Below, piece after piece: positions 36,827-46,557 of a stretch of DNA of 64,000 nt (positions within the stretch are counted from its first letter, which is position 1; each line of letters begins with the position of its first letter). Where the stretch lies: positions 1 through 64,000 of the forward strand of contig JAEELL010000130.1 in assembly GCA_016282745.1 (NCBI GenBank), given 5' to 3'. This stretch comes from Lachnospiraceae bacterium. GTDB taxonomy: Bacteria; Bacillota; Clostridia; Lachnospirales; Lachnospiraceae. The position numbers and the translations under genes were made by a program. Under the pieces are notes generated by a model. That model was not told the origin of the DNA, did not search any database, and saw nothing but the letters and a program-made list of their open reading frames with translations.

Positions 36827-39124
36827 TCAACTAAATTTTATCGCATTATCTTTAGTTTTTCTCCCTGTAAATGAACAGATGAATATAGGATTCTGTCCTC
36901 TCAACATATGATAGTCTCCTACTTTTTCTGTTCTCGTAACATTCATTGTCACAATATCGAAATTCTTTAATTCAAACTTTTTATCTAAATGCATTATTTC
37001 CTGCAGCGTTTCAAGACTGACTGCATTTATCACTATATTAATCTGAGGATTTTTATTGAGCAACAATTCCACTATCTCAGACATATTGCCGCTGCTTCCA
37101 CCAATAAACGCATGAGTTGGAGTCGGAAGTTCTTCTAATGCAACCGGCGCCATCCCCTCTGTCACCCGGATATTATTTAGCCCGAATTTTTCGATATTCT
37201 TATGTATCAGCTCAACTGCTTCGTGTTTTTTCTCTATTGCATATACCTTGATGCTGTCAGATAAACGTGCAATCTCAATGGCAACAGATCCTGTTCCGCT
37301 CCCCACATCATACACAACTGAATCAGCACTCAGATTGAGTTTTGATATGCTTACAGTTCTGACTTCTTCTTTGGTCATAGGAACTTTTCCACGCACAAAT
37401 TCAGAGTCCGCAATTCCGGGAGTTATTTTAAACCCGTTTCGAGTTTTTATTTCATTTCCAATATTATGACTCATATTATCTGTTTCAGAAAAGTTTTGGG
37501 AATAAGCATCATTAATGACAAAAATACTGTACAATCCCGGTTCAGATATATCTATACATTGCTTTGGAGCAAGAGTCATTATTTTTTCTCTTGGGTAGGA
37601 CATTAGATATCCCACAATAACCCTGCACTCTTCAAGTTTTTCTTCTATAAGTATTCTTCCAACAAGGTTGAGATCAGAAACTCCTGATAACAGTGCAAAA
37701 CATTTTCTGTTACCCTGCACGGCTCTTACAAACTCAGCTCTAAGATTATCTGAAATATCTTTTCCATGAAAACTGATAATCTTTGCATCTTCCCAGCTCA
37801 CACCTGATTTTGCCGACAAGGCAGATATGGATGACACTCCCGGTATAATTGTTATCTTTGCATCCAAAATTCCGGAATTTATTTTCTTTTCCAATTCCTC
37901 ATACATCTTTTTTGCACCACTGTAAAATCCGGTATCACCGGAAAATAATATTGCCACATCACCTATTCCTTCCAGAAGAATAGGAATAACATCCCCGGCG
38001 AGATAATATGGATACTTTTTATTACTTGTATTAAGACTTTCAACCAGTCGTCTTGAGCCGAAAACCATATTGGCATTTTTGATTACATCCATTGCAGTCT
38101 GTGACAAATCTTCAGTCTTTCCCATACCGCATCCGATGAGAGTTATCTTTCTTGGCTTACGCCTTTTTTCTCTCAATACCGTTAAGTAATCTTTATATTT
38201 TTGTACCTGTATATACGGTGCTAATTTCTCACAGACTTCCTCGAAGGACAATCCTTTTTGTTCCTGTGGCCTTCCGATTACATACACTCTTATTCCCGCA
38301 AGCCTCGCTGCATCTATTTTTTCTTCAAATCCTCCTGCCGCTCCACTTGCTTTAGTAACCATTATTCTGATGTTGTACTGATTAATCAGGGCAAAATTGG
38401 TTTCTATGGAAAATGGTCCCTGCATTGCGATAATCTGCTTTCCTTTTATTCCGCTTTTTTCACAAATCGAAATACTCTCGCTCCCCGGCAAAACTCTTAC
38501 AACCAGTCTCTCTTTTACCGAGTCGTTTACACAAAAATCTGCCAACTCCTTACTGCCCGTGGTCAGCATTATATTGCCGTGTGTTTTCTCTAATCGTTGC
38601 TCACACTCTTTTACATTTTCAAAGTATCTCACTCCAAAACCACGATCCAGATAATCGCCAATTTTTTTGTTAAGGGTATCCGATAATTTTTCTTTTTCAA
38701 CCTCGATATCTTCCATTGAATACATTTTCGTGTTTTTTGATTCTATATCTGTCTTTAATTGCTCATCAGACTCTTCTTCAACCTCATTTTCTCTATCCTG
38801 TGTCTCAATTTCTATATCCTGTCTTTCAAGTCTCAGATACTCCACCTTTTTTTTGAGTGCTGCCATTCGAATATTCTCAGTCGCTTTAATTGCATAAGGA
38901 TGTGTCGCATCAACAACAACTGCCGTATCATTTTCTTCAAAGAATTTTTCAATCTGCTGCTCATCCATACGACCTTCCATGACAACTGAATACTCGTCTT
39001 CCACCAAAACCTGCTTACCATATTCAGTTGCAACACATACAATGTGCTCCGCTCCTATACTGCTTAACCATTCCGACAACTCACGCCCCTCAGTTGTCCC
39101 TGCAAAAATAACTATCTTACCCAT
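36827..39124 (-). CDS. cbiJET: Trifunctional CbiJ-CbiE-CbiT fusion
   Basis: 765-aa fusion of three consecutive anaerobic B12 enzymes. Residues 1-310 are cobalt-precorrin-6A reductase CbiJ (IVIFAGTTEGRELSEWL, DATHPYA, QGPFSIETNFALI). Residues about 326-535 are the C5-methyltransferase CbiE (ITLIGCGMGKTEDLSQTA, LFSGDTGFYSGA, IIPGVSS). Residues about 555-765 are the C15-methyltransferase/decarboxylase CbiT (GKVPMTKEEVR, VYDVGSGTGSVAIEIA, FIGGSSGNM). CbiE-CbiT fusions (CobL) are common; joining CbiJ as well is less usual. CbiJ carries an acidic insert of about 45 residues (about 107-150). The gene overlaps cbiH by 8 bases. Confidence 0.93.
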   Translation of the reverse strand: MGKIVIFAGTTEGRELSEWLSSIGAEHIVCVATEYGKQVLVEDEYSVVMEGRMDEQQIEKFFEENDTAVVVDATHPYAIKATENIRMAALKKKVEYLRLERQDIEIETQDRENEVEEESDEQLKTDIESKNTKMYSMEDIEVEKEKLSDTLNKKIGDYLDRGFGVRYFENVKECEQRLEKTHGNIMLTTGSKELADFCVNDSVKERLVVRVLPGSESISICEKSGIKGKQIIAMQGPFSIETNFALINQYNIRIMVTKASGAAGGFEEKIDAARLAGIRVYVIGRPQEQKGLSFEEVCEKLAPYIQVQKYKDYLTVLREKRRKPRKITLIGCGMGKTEDLSQTAMDVIKNANMVFGSRRLVESLNTSNKKYPYYLAGDVIPILLEGIGDVAILFSGDTGFYSGAKKMYEELEKKINSGILDAKITIIPGVSSISALSAKSGVSWEDAKIISFHGKDISDNLRAEFVRAVQGNRKCFALLSGVSDLNLVGRILIEEKLEECRVIVGYLMSYPREKIMTLAPKQCIDISEPGLYSIFVINDAYSQNFSETDNMSHNIGNEIKTRNGFKITPGIADSEFVRGKVPMTKEEVRTVSISKLNLSADSVVYDVGSGTGSVAIEIARLSDSIKVYAIEKKHEAVELIHKNIEKFGLNNIRVTEGMAPVALEELPTPTHAFIGGSSGNMSEIVELLLNKNPQINIVINAVSLETLQEIMHLDKKFELKNFDIVTMNVTRTEKVGDYHMLRGQNPIFICSFTGRKTKDNAIKFS

Positions 39125-39860
39125 TTAGTTCCACCTCATACCCTCTCTTGGTAACCAATTTACCACCTACTATTTCACTTGTTGAGTTTCCTATAAACAC
39201 AGTCGTAAACATATCAACCTTAGCATCTCTTAATTCTGACAGAGTGCACGTTACTGCCTTTGTCTGCTCTCTTCCAATATTCATAACATATCCGCAAGGT
39301 CTATCGCCCTCTATGTTGCGAAGCAAAATCTCACACGCCTTTTTTAGATAATCATGTCTTTTTTTGCTAGATGGATTATAGATTGCAATTGCAAAATCCC
39401 CCATCGCCGCACACTCAAGACGTTTTTCAATCTTCTCCCATGGAGTGAGTAAATCACTCAGACTTATTACACAAAAATCATGATTGAGAGGCGCCCCAAG
39501 GACAGCTGCTCCGCTTGTTGCCGCAGTGATTCCCGGAATAATGTTAAGTTCTATACCATCATATTCTTTTCCTATCTCATACATCAGCGATGCCATACCG
39601 TACACCCCTGCATCCCCGCTACAGATAATGGATACTCTTTTTCCTTCCATTGCCTTTTCATAACAGATGCGGCACCTCTTTTCTTCCTGCTTCATAGGAG
39701 TAGAAATGAGTTCTTTAGTTTTTAAGTTATCCCCAAGCAGGTCAAGATACACTTTGTAGCCCACAATAACATCGGATTCGCATAAAGCCACATAAGCTTC
39801 TCTTGTCATCATATCTTCTTTTCCCGGACCCATTCCGATAACATTAATTATCTGTTTCAT
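39117..39860 (-). CDS. cbiH: Cobalt-precorrin-3 C17-methyltransferase (ring contraction)
   Basis: 247-aa SAM-dependent tetrapyrrole methylase that methylates C17 and drives ring contraction in the anaerobic pathway. The N-terminus VIGMGPGKEDMMTREA, the ICSGDAGVYGMASL loop and IIPGITAATSGAAVLGAPL are characteristic of CbiH/CobJ. The length is close to the minimal CbiH without a C-terminal extension. GGAG lies 7 bases before the ATG, and the end overlaps cbiJ-E-T. A 13-bp tandem repeat fills the gap before it. Confidence 0.94.
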   Translation of the reverse strand: MKQIINVIGMGPGKEDMMTREAYVALCESDVIVGYKVYLDLLGDNLKTKELISTPMKQEEKRCRICYEKAMEGKRVSIICSGDAGVYGMASLMYEIGKEYDGIELNIIPGITAATSGAAVLGAPLNHDFCVISLSDLLTPWEKIEKRLECAAMGDFAIAIYNPSSKKRHDYLKKACEILLRNIEGDRPCGYVMNIGREQTKAVTCTLSELRDAKVDMFTTVFIGNSTSEIVGGKLVTKRGYEVELNG

Positions 39861-39875
39861 ATATTATTACTCCGT

Positions 39876-39979
39876 ATTATTTCTGTGTATTATTTCTGTG
39901 TATTATTTCCGTTTATTATTTATATACATTATTTCAATGTATTATTTCTGTTTATCAATTCTGTGGATTATTTAGTTTC
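39876..39979. repeat. 13-bp tandem repeat, eight copies, between cbiG and cbiH
   Basis: Unit ATTATTTCTGTGT is repeated eight times in exact 13-base register with drift towards the middle. It occupies almost the whole 158-base gap downstream of cbiG inside the B12 operon. Confidence 0.9.
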
Positions 39980-40018
39980 ATTTTTTATCCAATATCCGAA
40001 ATTCAAAAATTCATCAGT

Positions 40019-41182
40019 CTAAAACGAAATTAATTTTCTACCTGTAGAAATAGCAACTGTCACTCCATCCTCAGCCTGTTTTGATAGAATTAGTGAAGCG
40101 TCAAAATCCCAAACGGCAACTGCTGCTCTCTCGCATACATTTCCCACTCCCACCTGGTTTTTTACAAATTCAGATTCAAAAAACTCTCCTTCAACATCTG
40201 CCAACTCTTCCTTTGAGAATGTTTTAAACTCCAGATTATGTTTATTTGCGAAATCAATTATGCCCTTCTCATCTGCCTTAACATCAATGGAAGCCACACA
40301 AAAAACTTCATCCATATCGATGCCTAATTCCTGTACTTTTTTCATGACAAATGTCTCTATATCATTACAAGTTTTTCCTCTTTTGCATCCAATACCGATT
40401 GCATATTTTTTTGATTTCAAAAAAAGCGAAGCCTTCGTTTTACAATCAATCGCAACGTCAATGATATTGTTATCCGATAAATTGCTGTTGCCAAGATTGC
40501 TATTCTCATGCTTGCTGTTATCATGATTAATATCGTTATCTTCGAAGACAAGATTAACTTCCCCCGGATGTTTTTTGCAGAACTTCTCATAGGAAGACAT
40601 GTCTGTATATTGTTTATTTGGGATACACATATTTATCATTTTACCTGAGAGCACCTTGGATGAAACCTTTGCAATGCCATCTTTATTTTCAATGATTAGT
40701 CTGTTTTTTTTTGCAAACACATCCACTGCAAATTTGTTGTGTATATCTGTGGAGGTTGTAATGACAGGAACCGGATTTGAATAAGCGGACAGTCTGTCAG
40801 AAAGTAATACCGCAATCTCGTTTGCTCCGCCATAATGACCTGACAAAACAGGGATAACAAACTTTCCCATATCATCAATAACAATAACAGGGCTATCTGA
40901 CAATTTATCGTGAACACAACCGGAAACTGCTCTCACTGCAATCCCCAAAGCACCTATAAAAATAAGTATTCTGTTTTTGTCAAACTGCTCTTTTGACCAC
41001 TGTTCAAGACTGTCATTTATGTATATAACTCTTCTGTCATTAGAAATCTCAAAACCGGAATATTTGTTCAGCGCATCACCCTTGCAAAAATATTGAAAAG
41101 ATATCTTATCGTCATCTACCAGTTGTTTCATCAGTTCAAATCCCGACAATGTAAAACATATTACAGATATTTCCAAACTCAT
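40019..41182 (-). CDS. cbiG: Cobalt-precorrin 5A hydrolase
   Basis: 387-aa enzyme that opens the delta-lactone of cobalt-precorrin-5A and releases acetaldehyde. The N-terminal and central parts show ILIFIGALGIAVRAVSG, DDMGKFVIPVLSGHYGGANEIA and TTSTDIHNKFAVD; the C-terminal domain shows IGIGCKRGKTC and VGVGNVCERAA. Between them an Asn/Ser/His-rich low-complexity insert (about residues 218-240) is present. The ATG at 41182 is only one base from GGAG; the in-frame TTG two codons on (41176) has better spacing and could be the real start. Confidence 0.93.
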   Translation of the reverse strand: MSLEISVICFTLSGFELMKQLVDDDKISFQYFCKGDALNKYSGFEISNDRRVIYINDSLEQWSKEQFDKNRILIFIGALGIAVRAVSGCVHDKLSDSPVIVIDDMGKFVIPVLSGHYGGANEIAVLLSDRLSAYSNPVPVITTSTDIHNKFAVDVFAKKNRLIIENKDGIAKVSSKVLSGKMINMCIPNKQYTDMSSYEKFCKKHPGEVNLVFEDNDINHDNSKHENSNLGNSNLSDNNIIDVAIDCKTKASLFLKSKKYAIGIGCKRGKTCNDIETFVMKKVQELGIDMDEVFCVASIDVKADEKGIIDFANKHNLEFKTFSKEELADVEGEFFESEFVKNQVGVGNVCERAAVAVWDFDASLILSKQAEDGVTVAISTGRKLISF

Positions 41183-41259
41183 TCTCCTTTCAAAGCTTAT
41201 ATAAAAGTATTATTTTGCTGAATAAAAACCTATTATTTGTAATGTGGGAATTTTCGTTT

Positions 41260-42012
41260 TTAAACCTTCCTAAATTCAGTGGAAAAATCCGGCGAGTACA
41301 GTTTTGACTTTTCATAATGTGCGTGAGTTATTACATCTCCAACAAGAATTATCGCTGTCTTTCTTATACCATTTTCCTCTGCGGTTTTTGCAAGAGTTCC
41401 CACGGTACACACAAAGGTTTTCTCATCCGGCCATGTTGCTTTGTAGACTATCGCAGCAGGCGTATCTTTTTTGTAACCGCCGCTTATAAGTCTTCTCTGA
41501 AGTTCCTCTATCATGCCTGTACTGAGATAAATTGCCATGGTGCAATTGTGTGCTGCAAAAGCTTCTATAGATTCCTTTTTTGGAACCGGAGTTCTCCCCT
41601 CCATCCTTGTGATGATCAGAGACTGGGATACCTCGGGAAGAGTATATTCAAGGTTTAGGCTGGAAGCTGCGCCAAAACACGCGCTGACTCCGGGACATGT
41701 TGCATACTCAATTCCAAGTTCATCAAGCATATCCATCTGCTCTCTGATTGCCCCATAGATACTCGGATCACCTGTGTGTAATCTTACAATTCGAAGTCCT
41801 TTTTTCTCCGCATTCTTCATCACTTCCACAACTTCATCAAGAGTCATGTATGCGCTGTTATATATTTCGCATTCCTTTGATGCGTAATCAAGAAGTTGCG
41901 GATTCACAAGAGAACCTGCATATATTATTACATCTGCCTCTTTTAATAAATTCATTCCACGGACAGTTATCAGATCTGCTGCCCCTGTTCCTGCACCAAC
42001 GAAATTAACCAT
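41260..42012 (-). CDS. cbiF: Cobalt-precorrin-4 C11-methyltransferase
   Basis: 250-aa SAM-dependent methylase. VNFVGAGTGAADLITVRG, the VRLHTGDPSIYGAIREQ loop and CPGVSACFGAASSL mark it as CbiF/CobM. It starts inside the end of cbiD (43-base overlap) with its own AGGAG, so the two are translationally coupled. Its product is the substrate of CbiG, the next gene. Confidence 0.95.
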   Translation of the reverse strand: MVNFVGAGTGAADLITVRGMNLLKEADVIIYAGSLVNPQLLDYASKECEIYNSAYMTLDEVVEVMKNAEKKGLRIVRLHTGDPSIYGAIREQMDMLDELGIEYATCPGVSACFGAASSLNLEYTLPEVSQSLIITRMEGRTPVPKKESIEAFAAHNCTMAIYLSTGMIEELQRRLISGGYKKDTPAAIVYKATWPDEKTFVCTVGTLAKTAEENGIRKTAIILVGDVITHAHYEKSKLYSPDFSTEFRKV

Positions 42013-43124
42013 TTCTCTGCTCCTTCACTTTTTGCCAGTTCTCCTCTGTCATTTGAATACATAATACATTCAATAGCCATGTCATCTGTTGCCCTTCTGC
42101 TAAGATTATTCATTATCCTGTCCATGACACACATCATTGTCTCATCAAGAATACCGGCATCTTCTAAAATATTAAGTCCTTCCTCAGTTGCAACACTTCC
42201 AAGAATATTCTTTGCAACCTCTGAAGTGGCACCACACATTATAGCTGCTGCCGCCATCAATTCCATACGGCAGTCTCCCTCCTTAGAGTGTGTGTTCATA
42301 ATTCCTCCGGACACCTTTATCAGCTTACCGATATGTCCTGTAAGAAGAACTTTTTTAAACCCAATTTCTCTTGCCATGTCAATCGTAGCCCCGACAAAAT
42401 TGCTGCATTTTACACTTCTGTCAAGATCGTATCCATAGGCATTTTTCATAAAATCAAGACCGTAATTTCCGGGAGTTACTGCAACCATGTCATAACCGTT
42501 TACATATCTTTGATTCAGTTCCAGTTTGATGGTATCAAGAATTGCGTGGGTACTCATTGGTTCCACGATTCCACTGGTTCCAATTATTGAAATACCTCCG
42601 ACGATGCCCAATCTCTCATTGAATGTCTTCTTTGCAATCTCTTCGCCTTGGGGTACTGAAATAGTCACCTCAATAGTCCCATAGAAATCTGCCTGTTTGC
42701 AGACATCTGTTACCTCCCGGGTTATCATCTCTCTTGGTACGTGATTGATTGCCGCATTTCCAACGGGCTGATCAAGGCCCGGCTTTGTAACTGTGCCAAC
42801 TCCTATGCCACCTTTAATTATTATAATTGGATGTTGCTTATTGCAAAGAAAGCCGCTCTTAACATCGGCTTCATTTTCAACTATCCTCACAGTAGAATAC
42901 ACGAGTGCCCCTGTGGTCACATCAGGATCGTCTCCCCCATCTTTTCTCACTGCACAGGAAACCATATTATTTTCTTTTTTTATATCAAGAATCTGTGCGT
43001 TATACTCAATCCCCTTTGGAGTACAAATTGTCATCTCATTTTTTGTTCCTCCAAAGAACAGCATATGAGCCGCCGCCTTCGATGCAGCCGCAGCGCAGCT
43101 TCCGGTAGTAAATCCAAATCTCAT
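41970..43124 (-). CDS. cbiD: Cobalt-precorrin-5B C1-methyltransferase
   Basis: 384-aa enzyme specific to the anaerobic pathway; its presence with cbiG and cbiK shows the cobalt-early route. FTTGSCAAAASKAA, KDGGDDPDVTTGA, GIGVGTVTKPGL and GTSGIVEPMS are all intact CbiD blocks, and the length is as in the family. AAGGAT lies before the ATG. The gene overlaps cbiF at its 3' end. Confidence 0.96.
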   Translation of the reverse strand: MRFGFTTGSCAAAASKAAAHMLFFGGTKNEMTICTPKGIEYNAQILDIKKENNMVSCAVRKDGGDDPDVTTGALVYSTVRIVENEADVKSGFLCNKQHPIIIIKGGIGVGTVTKPGLDQPVGNAAINHVPREMITREVTDVCKQADFYGTIEVTISVPQGEEIAKKTFNERLGIVGGISIIGTSGIVEPMSTHAILDTIKLELNQRYVNGYDMVAVTPGNYGLDFMKNAYGYDLDRSVKCSNFVGATIDMAREIGFKKVLLTGHIGKLIKVSGGIMNTHSKEGDCRMELMAAAAIMCGATSEVAKNILGSVATEEGLNILEDAGILDETMMCVMDRIMNNLSRRATDDMAIECIMYSNDRGELAKSEGAEKWLISLVQEQGQQI

Positions 43125-43219
43125 GTTCTATCCTTATAACCTCGTATCATTTGAGCATTTTTTTGACTCATTTTTCATAAGCTATTTTCACAATTTACGG
43201 TTCTTATTTTTCATCATTT

Positions 43220-43867
43220 TCAAGCTCGTTCTTTTCTTATATCGTACAACAAGGCGTTACAAATGGCCGCTGCAACATTGCTTCCGCCCTTTCTTCCAAT
43301 GTTGATAATATATGGAATATCAGTATCAATAAATAGTTCCTTTGCAGCCTCAACATTTACAAATCCCACGGGAACACCGATTACAAAATCGGGTTTCCAG
43401 TCAGTCTGCTGCATCATCTCGTAAATACTGATAAGTGCTGTTGGAGCATTGCCGATTGCAAATATAACCGGCTTTTTGATTTTTGCTGCTCTCTCCATGC
43501 TGACCGTTGCTCTGGTAACTCCCCTCTCTGCTGCCTCCTTTGCAACACTTTCATCTGCCATAAAACAATGAGCACTTCCACCTAAGGACTCAAGAACCTT
43601 TTTGTTTATTCCGGACAGCCCCATATTGGTATCAGTGACGATGTCAGCTCCATCTCTCAAAAGACTCTCTGCAATATCTATTGCATTTTTTGAAAATTTG
43701 AGAGTCTTTGCATACTCAAAATCTGCAGTGGTATGAATCACTCTTTTTGTGACAAAACTTGTCTCCTCATCAATGGAAATAATCCTTCTGTCCAACTCCT
43801 CCTGAATAATCTCAAAGCTCCTTTTTTCAATATCTTTTGGCTTGATTATCTCGATATCCTTCTTCAT
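43220..43867 (-). CDS. cbiC: Cobalt-precorrin-8 methylmutase
   Basis: 215-aa enzyme that moves the C11 methyl to C12, giving cobyrinate. RRVIHTTADFEYA-type motif (RVIHTTADFEYAKTL, with the catalytic His), GADIVTDTNMGLSGI and IGNAPTALISIYEM are present, and GFVNVEAAKEL and NIGRKGGSNVAAAICNAL close the fold. Length is normal. The ATG at 43867 is chosen as it begins the conserved KKDIEIIKP sequence; GGAG is 11 bases away, slightly far. Confidence 0.95.
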   Translation of the reverse strand: MKKDIEIIKPKDIEKRSFEIIQEELDRRIISIDEETSFVTKRVIHTTADFEYAKTLKFSKNAIDIAESLLRDGADIVTDTNMGLSGINKKVLESLGGSAHCFMADESVAKEAAERGVTRATVSMERAAKIKKPVIFAIGNAPTALISIYEMMQQTDWKPDFVIGVPVGFVNVEAAKELFIDTDIPYIINIGRKGGSNVAAAICNALLYDIRKERA

Positions 43868-43883
43868 AAAATTTACCACTCCT

Positions 43884-44960
43884 TTACAGAAAAATACTTT
43901 CCAATGCACTTATAAGTACTTTGTTATCTTCATGGGATTTCACCGCAATTCGCAGATAACCCTTTTTTAGTCCTTTGTAATTATCACAGTTTCTGATAAG
44001 TATCCCATTATCCAGCAACCTCTTGTACAAATCTATGCCGGTATGATTATAAAACAGGATAAAAGAGGCATCTGATTTCACCACTTTAAAATGCATCTTT
44101 TCAAGTTCTTTTGTCAGATACTCCCTCTCTTTTTTTATCAGTTCTCTCGATTGTGTCAGGTATTGCATTTCATCAAGTGACGCAAGTCCTGCTGACTGGG
44201 CAATCACTGATACATTCCATTCCGGAAGATGATTTTCGATTTGCTGCAACAAACTAATGTTGGAACACACAAGATATCCAAGTCTAACTCCGGGAATTGC
44301 AAAACTTTTTGTAAATGCACGAAGAACAATCAGATTCCGGTATTCACCTATCTCGCCTATAAAGGAACAAGCTTCCGTACATAACTCTATAAATGATTCA
44401 TCCAAAACAACTACTGTTCCCCGTTCATCACATTTTCTGATTATATCTTCAAGGACACCCTTATCAACTAAGACTCCTGTGGGATTGTTCGGATTGGTGA
44501 GAATCAGCATATCAACTTCTGTATTTTCACATGAAGTATTAAGTAAATGTCCATCTGCCTCAATGTAATCCATTATCTTTTCATCAATATGAAAATCATT
44601 CTCTTCGCTCAGAGGATAATACACCATATTTGCACCAACTGATTTTGCCATATGCTCATAACCCAAAAAAGATGGCGCAGTCACCATGATACATTTTGGT
44701 TTCACTCCGTGTGCAACAGCCAAAAGCAGTTCCGAAGCACCGTTACCGCAAATAATATCGTCTCTGTTTATTCTGTGGTAATCCGCTATTTTACTTCTAA
44801 GTTTTGTGCAGTTAATGTCCGGATATACATTAACTTTTTCTAAGGCAGTTCTCATTGCTTCCATTAAATTCTCAGGAATGCCTGCCGGATTGATATTGAC
44901 TGAAAAATCATACTCTATTCTGTTGTTATAAATATCTCCTCCGTGTACATTCTCTCTCAT
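43884..44960 (-). CDS. cobD: L-threonine-O-3-phosphate decarboxylase (CobD)
   Basis: 358-aa PLP enzyme of the histidinol-phosphate aminotransferase fold, which makes aminopropanol phosphate for the corrin side chain. The N-terminal HGGDIY and DFSVNINPAG, LTNPNNPTG, VVLDESFIEL and the PLP-lysine segment RAFTKSFAIPGVRLGY are as in CobD. Position between cbiB and cbiC supports this over a histidine-pathway aminotransferase. Note that the gene name cobD is used for a different enzyme (CbiB) in aerobic organisms. GGGAG precedes the ATG. Confidence 0.92.
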   Translation of the reverse strand: MRENVHGGDIYNNRIEYDFSVNINPAGIPENLMEAMRTALEKVNVYPDINCTKLRSKIADYHRINRDDIICGNGASELLLAVAHGVKPKCIMVTAPSFLGYEHMAKSVGANMVYYPLSEENDFHIDEKIMDYIEADGHLLNTSCENTEVDMLILTNPNNPTGVLVDKGVLEDIIRKCDERGTVVVLDESFIELCTEACSFIGEIGEYRNLIVLRAFTKSFAIPGVRLGYLVCSNISLLQQIENHLPEWNVSVIAQSAGLASLDEMQYLTQSRELIKKEREYLTKELEKMHFKVVKSDASFILFYNHTGIDLYKRLLDNGILIRNCDNYKGLKKGYLRIAVKSHEDNKVLISALESIFL

Positions 44961-44985
44961 TGCAAAACTCCCTTATTCTTTCTTA

Positions 44986-45078
44986 GCACACAATCTCACA
45001 CAAACAATCCACAAACTGTAACGCACACAATCTCACACAAACAATCCACAAACTGTAACGCACACAATCTCACACAAA
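44986..45078. repeat. 37-bp tandem repeat across the cbiB stop codon, about 2.5 copies
   Basis: Copies start at about 44986, 45023 and 45060 with near identity. The cbiB stop (45033-45035) falls in the middle copy, so the protein's last 15 residues are repeat-coded and one full copy lies beyond the stop. Confidence 0.9.
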
Positions 45079-46001
45079 ATGGCAGTTGCATACATAAGTC
45101 TGTTTGCTCTCTTTATATCGTTGTACTCAACTTCCCTGAGCTTATCCCCGATATATTCCTTATGATGTACTTTTCCAAAATAAACCGCATCCCCTGCCAG
45201 TCTTATCCCAAGTGCTCCGGCACACGCACTCTCTGTCTGCGCAGAGTTTGGGCTGGCATGTCTGTATCTGTCTCTATTATATATTTTTGCAGCATCTTTA
45301 GCACTATATTCTTTTCCCAGAAACAGGCAGGAAATAATCATAATAATTGCACTGATTCTTGAAGGAAGGTAATTGACTATATCATCAAGTTTTGCAGCAC
45401 ACCTGCCAAAATACAGGTATCTGTCATTTTTATATCCAACCATGGAATCCATTGTGTTAATTGCTTTGTAAACAAATCCAAGTACAGGTCCTCCGATGGC
45501 TGTGTAAATCATCGGTGCAATAACTCCGTCAGATGTATTTTCCGCAACTGTTTCAATTGCAGCCTTGGCAATTCCAATGTCGTCGAGCACTGTTGTATCC
45601 CGACCGACAATCATGGAAACTGCCTTTCTTGCTCCTTCCACATCACCTTTTTCAAGTTCTGTGTACACTTTCATGCTCTCATCCTTAAGACACTTTGCGG
45701 CAAGAATCTGATAAGTCATAATGCTCTCGATTATTACTCCCAAATATACACTGACATAATATGATACAAAAAGAATAAGTCCCGATGTCGCTGCCACCGC
45801 ACAGACCACCGCTATCACAAGAATTAATCCCCTGCTTAATTTGTTATTATCTGATTTACTGTTTTCTTCAATATACAGTCTTCTCTCCAAGAAGCTGATC
45901 AGCTTGCCAATAAGTCTTATTGGATGTGGAAAACTGTAGGGATCCCCTAAAATCATATCAAGAAGGAAACCTGCCACTAATGCTGTAATATGGTATCTCA
46001 T
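45033..46001 (-). CDS. cbiB: Adenosylcobinamide-phosphate synthase
   Basis: 322-aa membrane protein that attaches aminopropanol phosphate to adenosylcobyric acid. LDMILGDPYSFPHPIRLIGKLI, the SMIVGRDTTVLD segment, AVAENTSDGVIAPMIYTAIGGPVLGF and the RHASPNSAQTESACAGALG block are diagnostic. It starts inside cobC (44-base overlap). The extreme C-terminus is encoded by a 37-bp tandem repeat, so it may differ from relatives. Confidence 0.95.
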   Translation of the reverse strand: MRYHITALVAGFLLDMILGDPYSFPHPIRLIGKLISFLERRLYIEENSKSDNNKLSRGLILVIAVVCAVAATSGLILFVSYYVSVYLGVIIESIMTYQILAAKCLKDESMKVYTELEKGDVEGARKAVSMIVGRDTTVLDDIGIAKAAIETVAENTSDGVIAPMIYTAIGGPVLGFVYKAINTMDSMVGYKNDRYLYFGRCAAKLDDIVNYLPSRISAIIMIISCLFLGKEYSAKDAAKIYNRDRYRHASPNSAQTESACAGALGIRLAGDAVYFGKVHHKEYIGDKLREVEYNDIKRANRLMYATAILCEIVCVTVCGLFV

Positions 46002-46557
46002 ATCTGTCTTCCTCTATTATCAATTCTCTCGACTCACCGTTTCCTATCATAAAGTCGTAATAATCACGCCCTGATATCTCACTGAATATGGACATTATTG
46101 TACCGCCGTGAACTACACACACCACATTCTCTACTTCTTTCTGTTTACATATTGAAAGAAGCCTGTAAAAACCGGTCATGGTTCTTTTGATAAACTCTTC
46201 TCTGCTCTCGCCGCCCGGAATTTTCATTGTGCAGTTGCTGTCAAGCCATAGGCAGTAATCATTATTATCCTTTAGCTCTTCATATGTTTTCCCCTCAAAA
46301 ATACCAAAGTCGATTTCTCTCCACTCCTCAATGATTATCTGTTCTCTGTCAGAAAAATCTTCACCCCATATACACTTTGCAGTCATACCACATCTCTTCA
46401 TGGGACTGATTGCAAAGATGTCTGCTTCTCTTTTACTGCTCCATTTACTTCTAAGCTCGCCTATTCCCTTTTCTGATAGTTCTTCATCTGTTCGCCCAAG
46501 ATATCTTCTCTCTTCATTCGACTTGGTCATTCCATGTCTTACAAATAATAATTTCAT
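45958..46557 (-). CDS. cobC: Alpha-ribazole-5'-phosphate phosphatase-like histidine phosphatase
   Basis: 199-aa member of the phosphoglycerate mutase-like superfamily: LLFVRHGMTKSNEERRYLG holds the catalytic His, and FGIFEGKTYEEL and VCVVHGGTIMSIF the remaining site. Within a B12 operon the natural call is CobC, which removes phosphate from alpha-ribazole phosphate or adenosylcobalamin phosphate. Its ATG overlaps the stop of the mini-cobU gene as ATGA. Superfamily specificity is hard to prove by sequence alone. Confidence 0.85.
   Translation of the reverse strand: MKLLFVRHGMTKSNEERRYLGRTDEELSEKGIGELRSKWSSKREADIFAISPMKRCGMTAKCIWGEDFSDREQIIIEEWREIDFGIFEGKTYEELKDNNDYCLWLDSNCTMKIPGGESREEFIKRTMTGFYRLLSICKQKEVENVVCVVHGGTIMSIFSEISGRDYYDFMIGNGESRELIIEEDRYEIPYYSISGRFPS

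Noticed and set aside
43884-44960. Histidinol-phosphate aminotransferase (hisC)
   Set aside because: The fold is the same, but the gene is embedded and coupled in the B12 operon, and CobD is otherwise missing.
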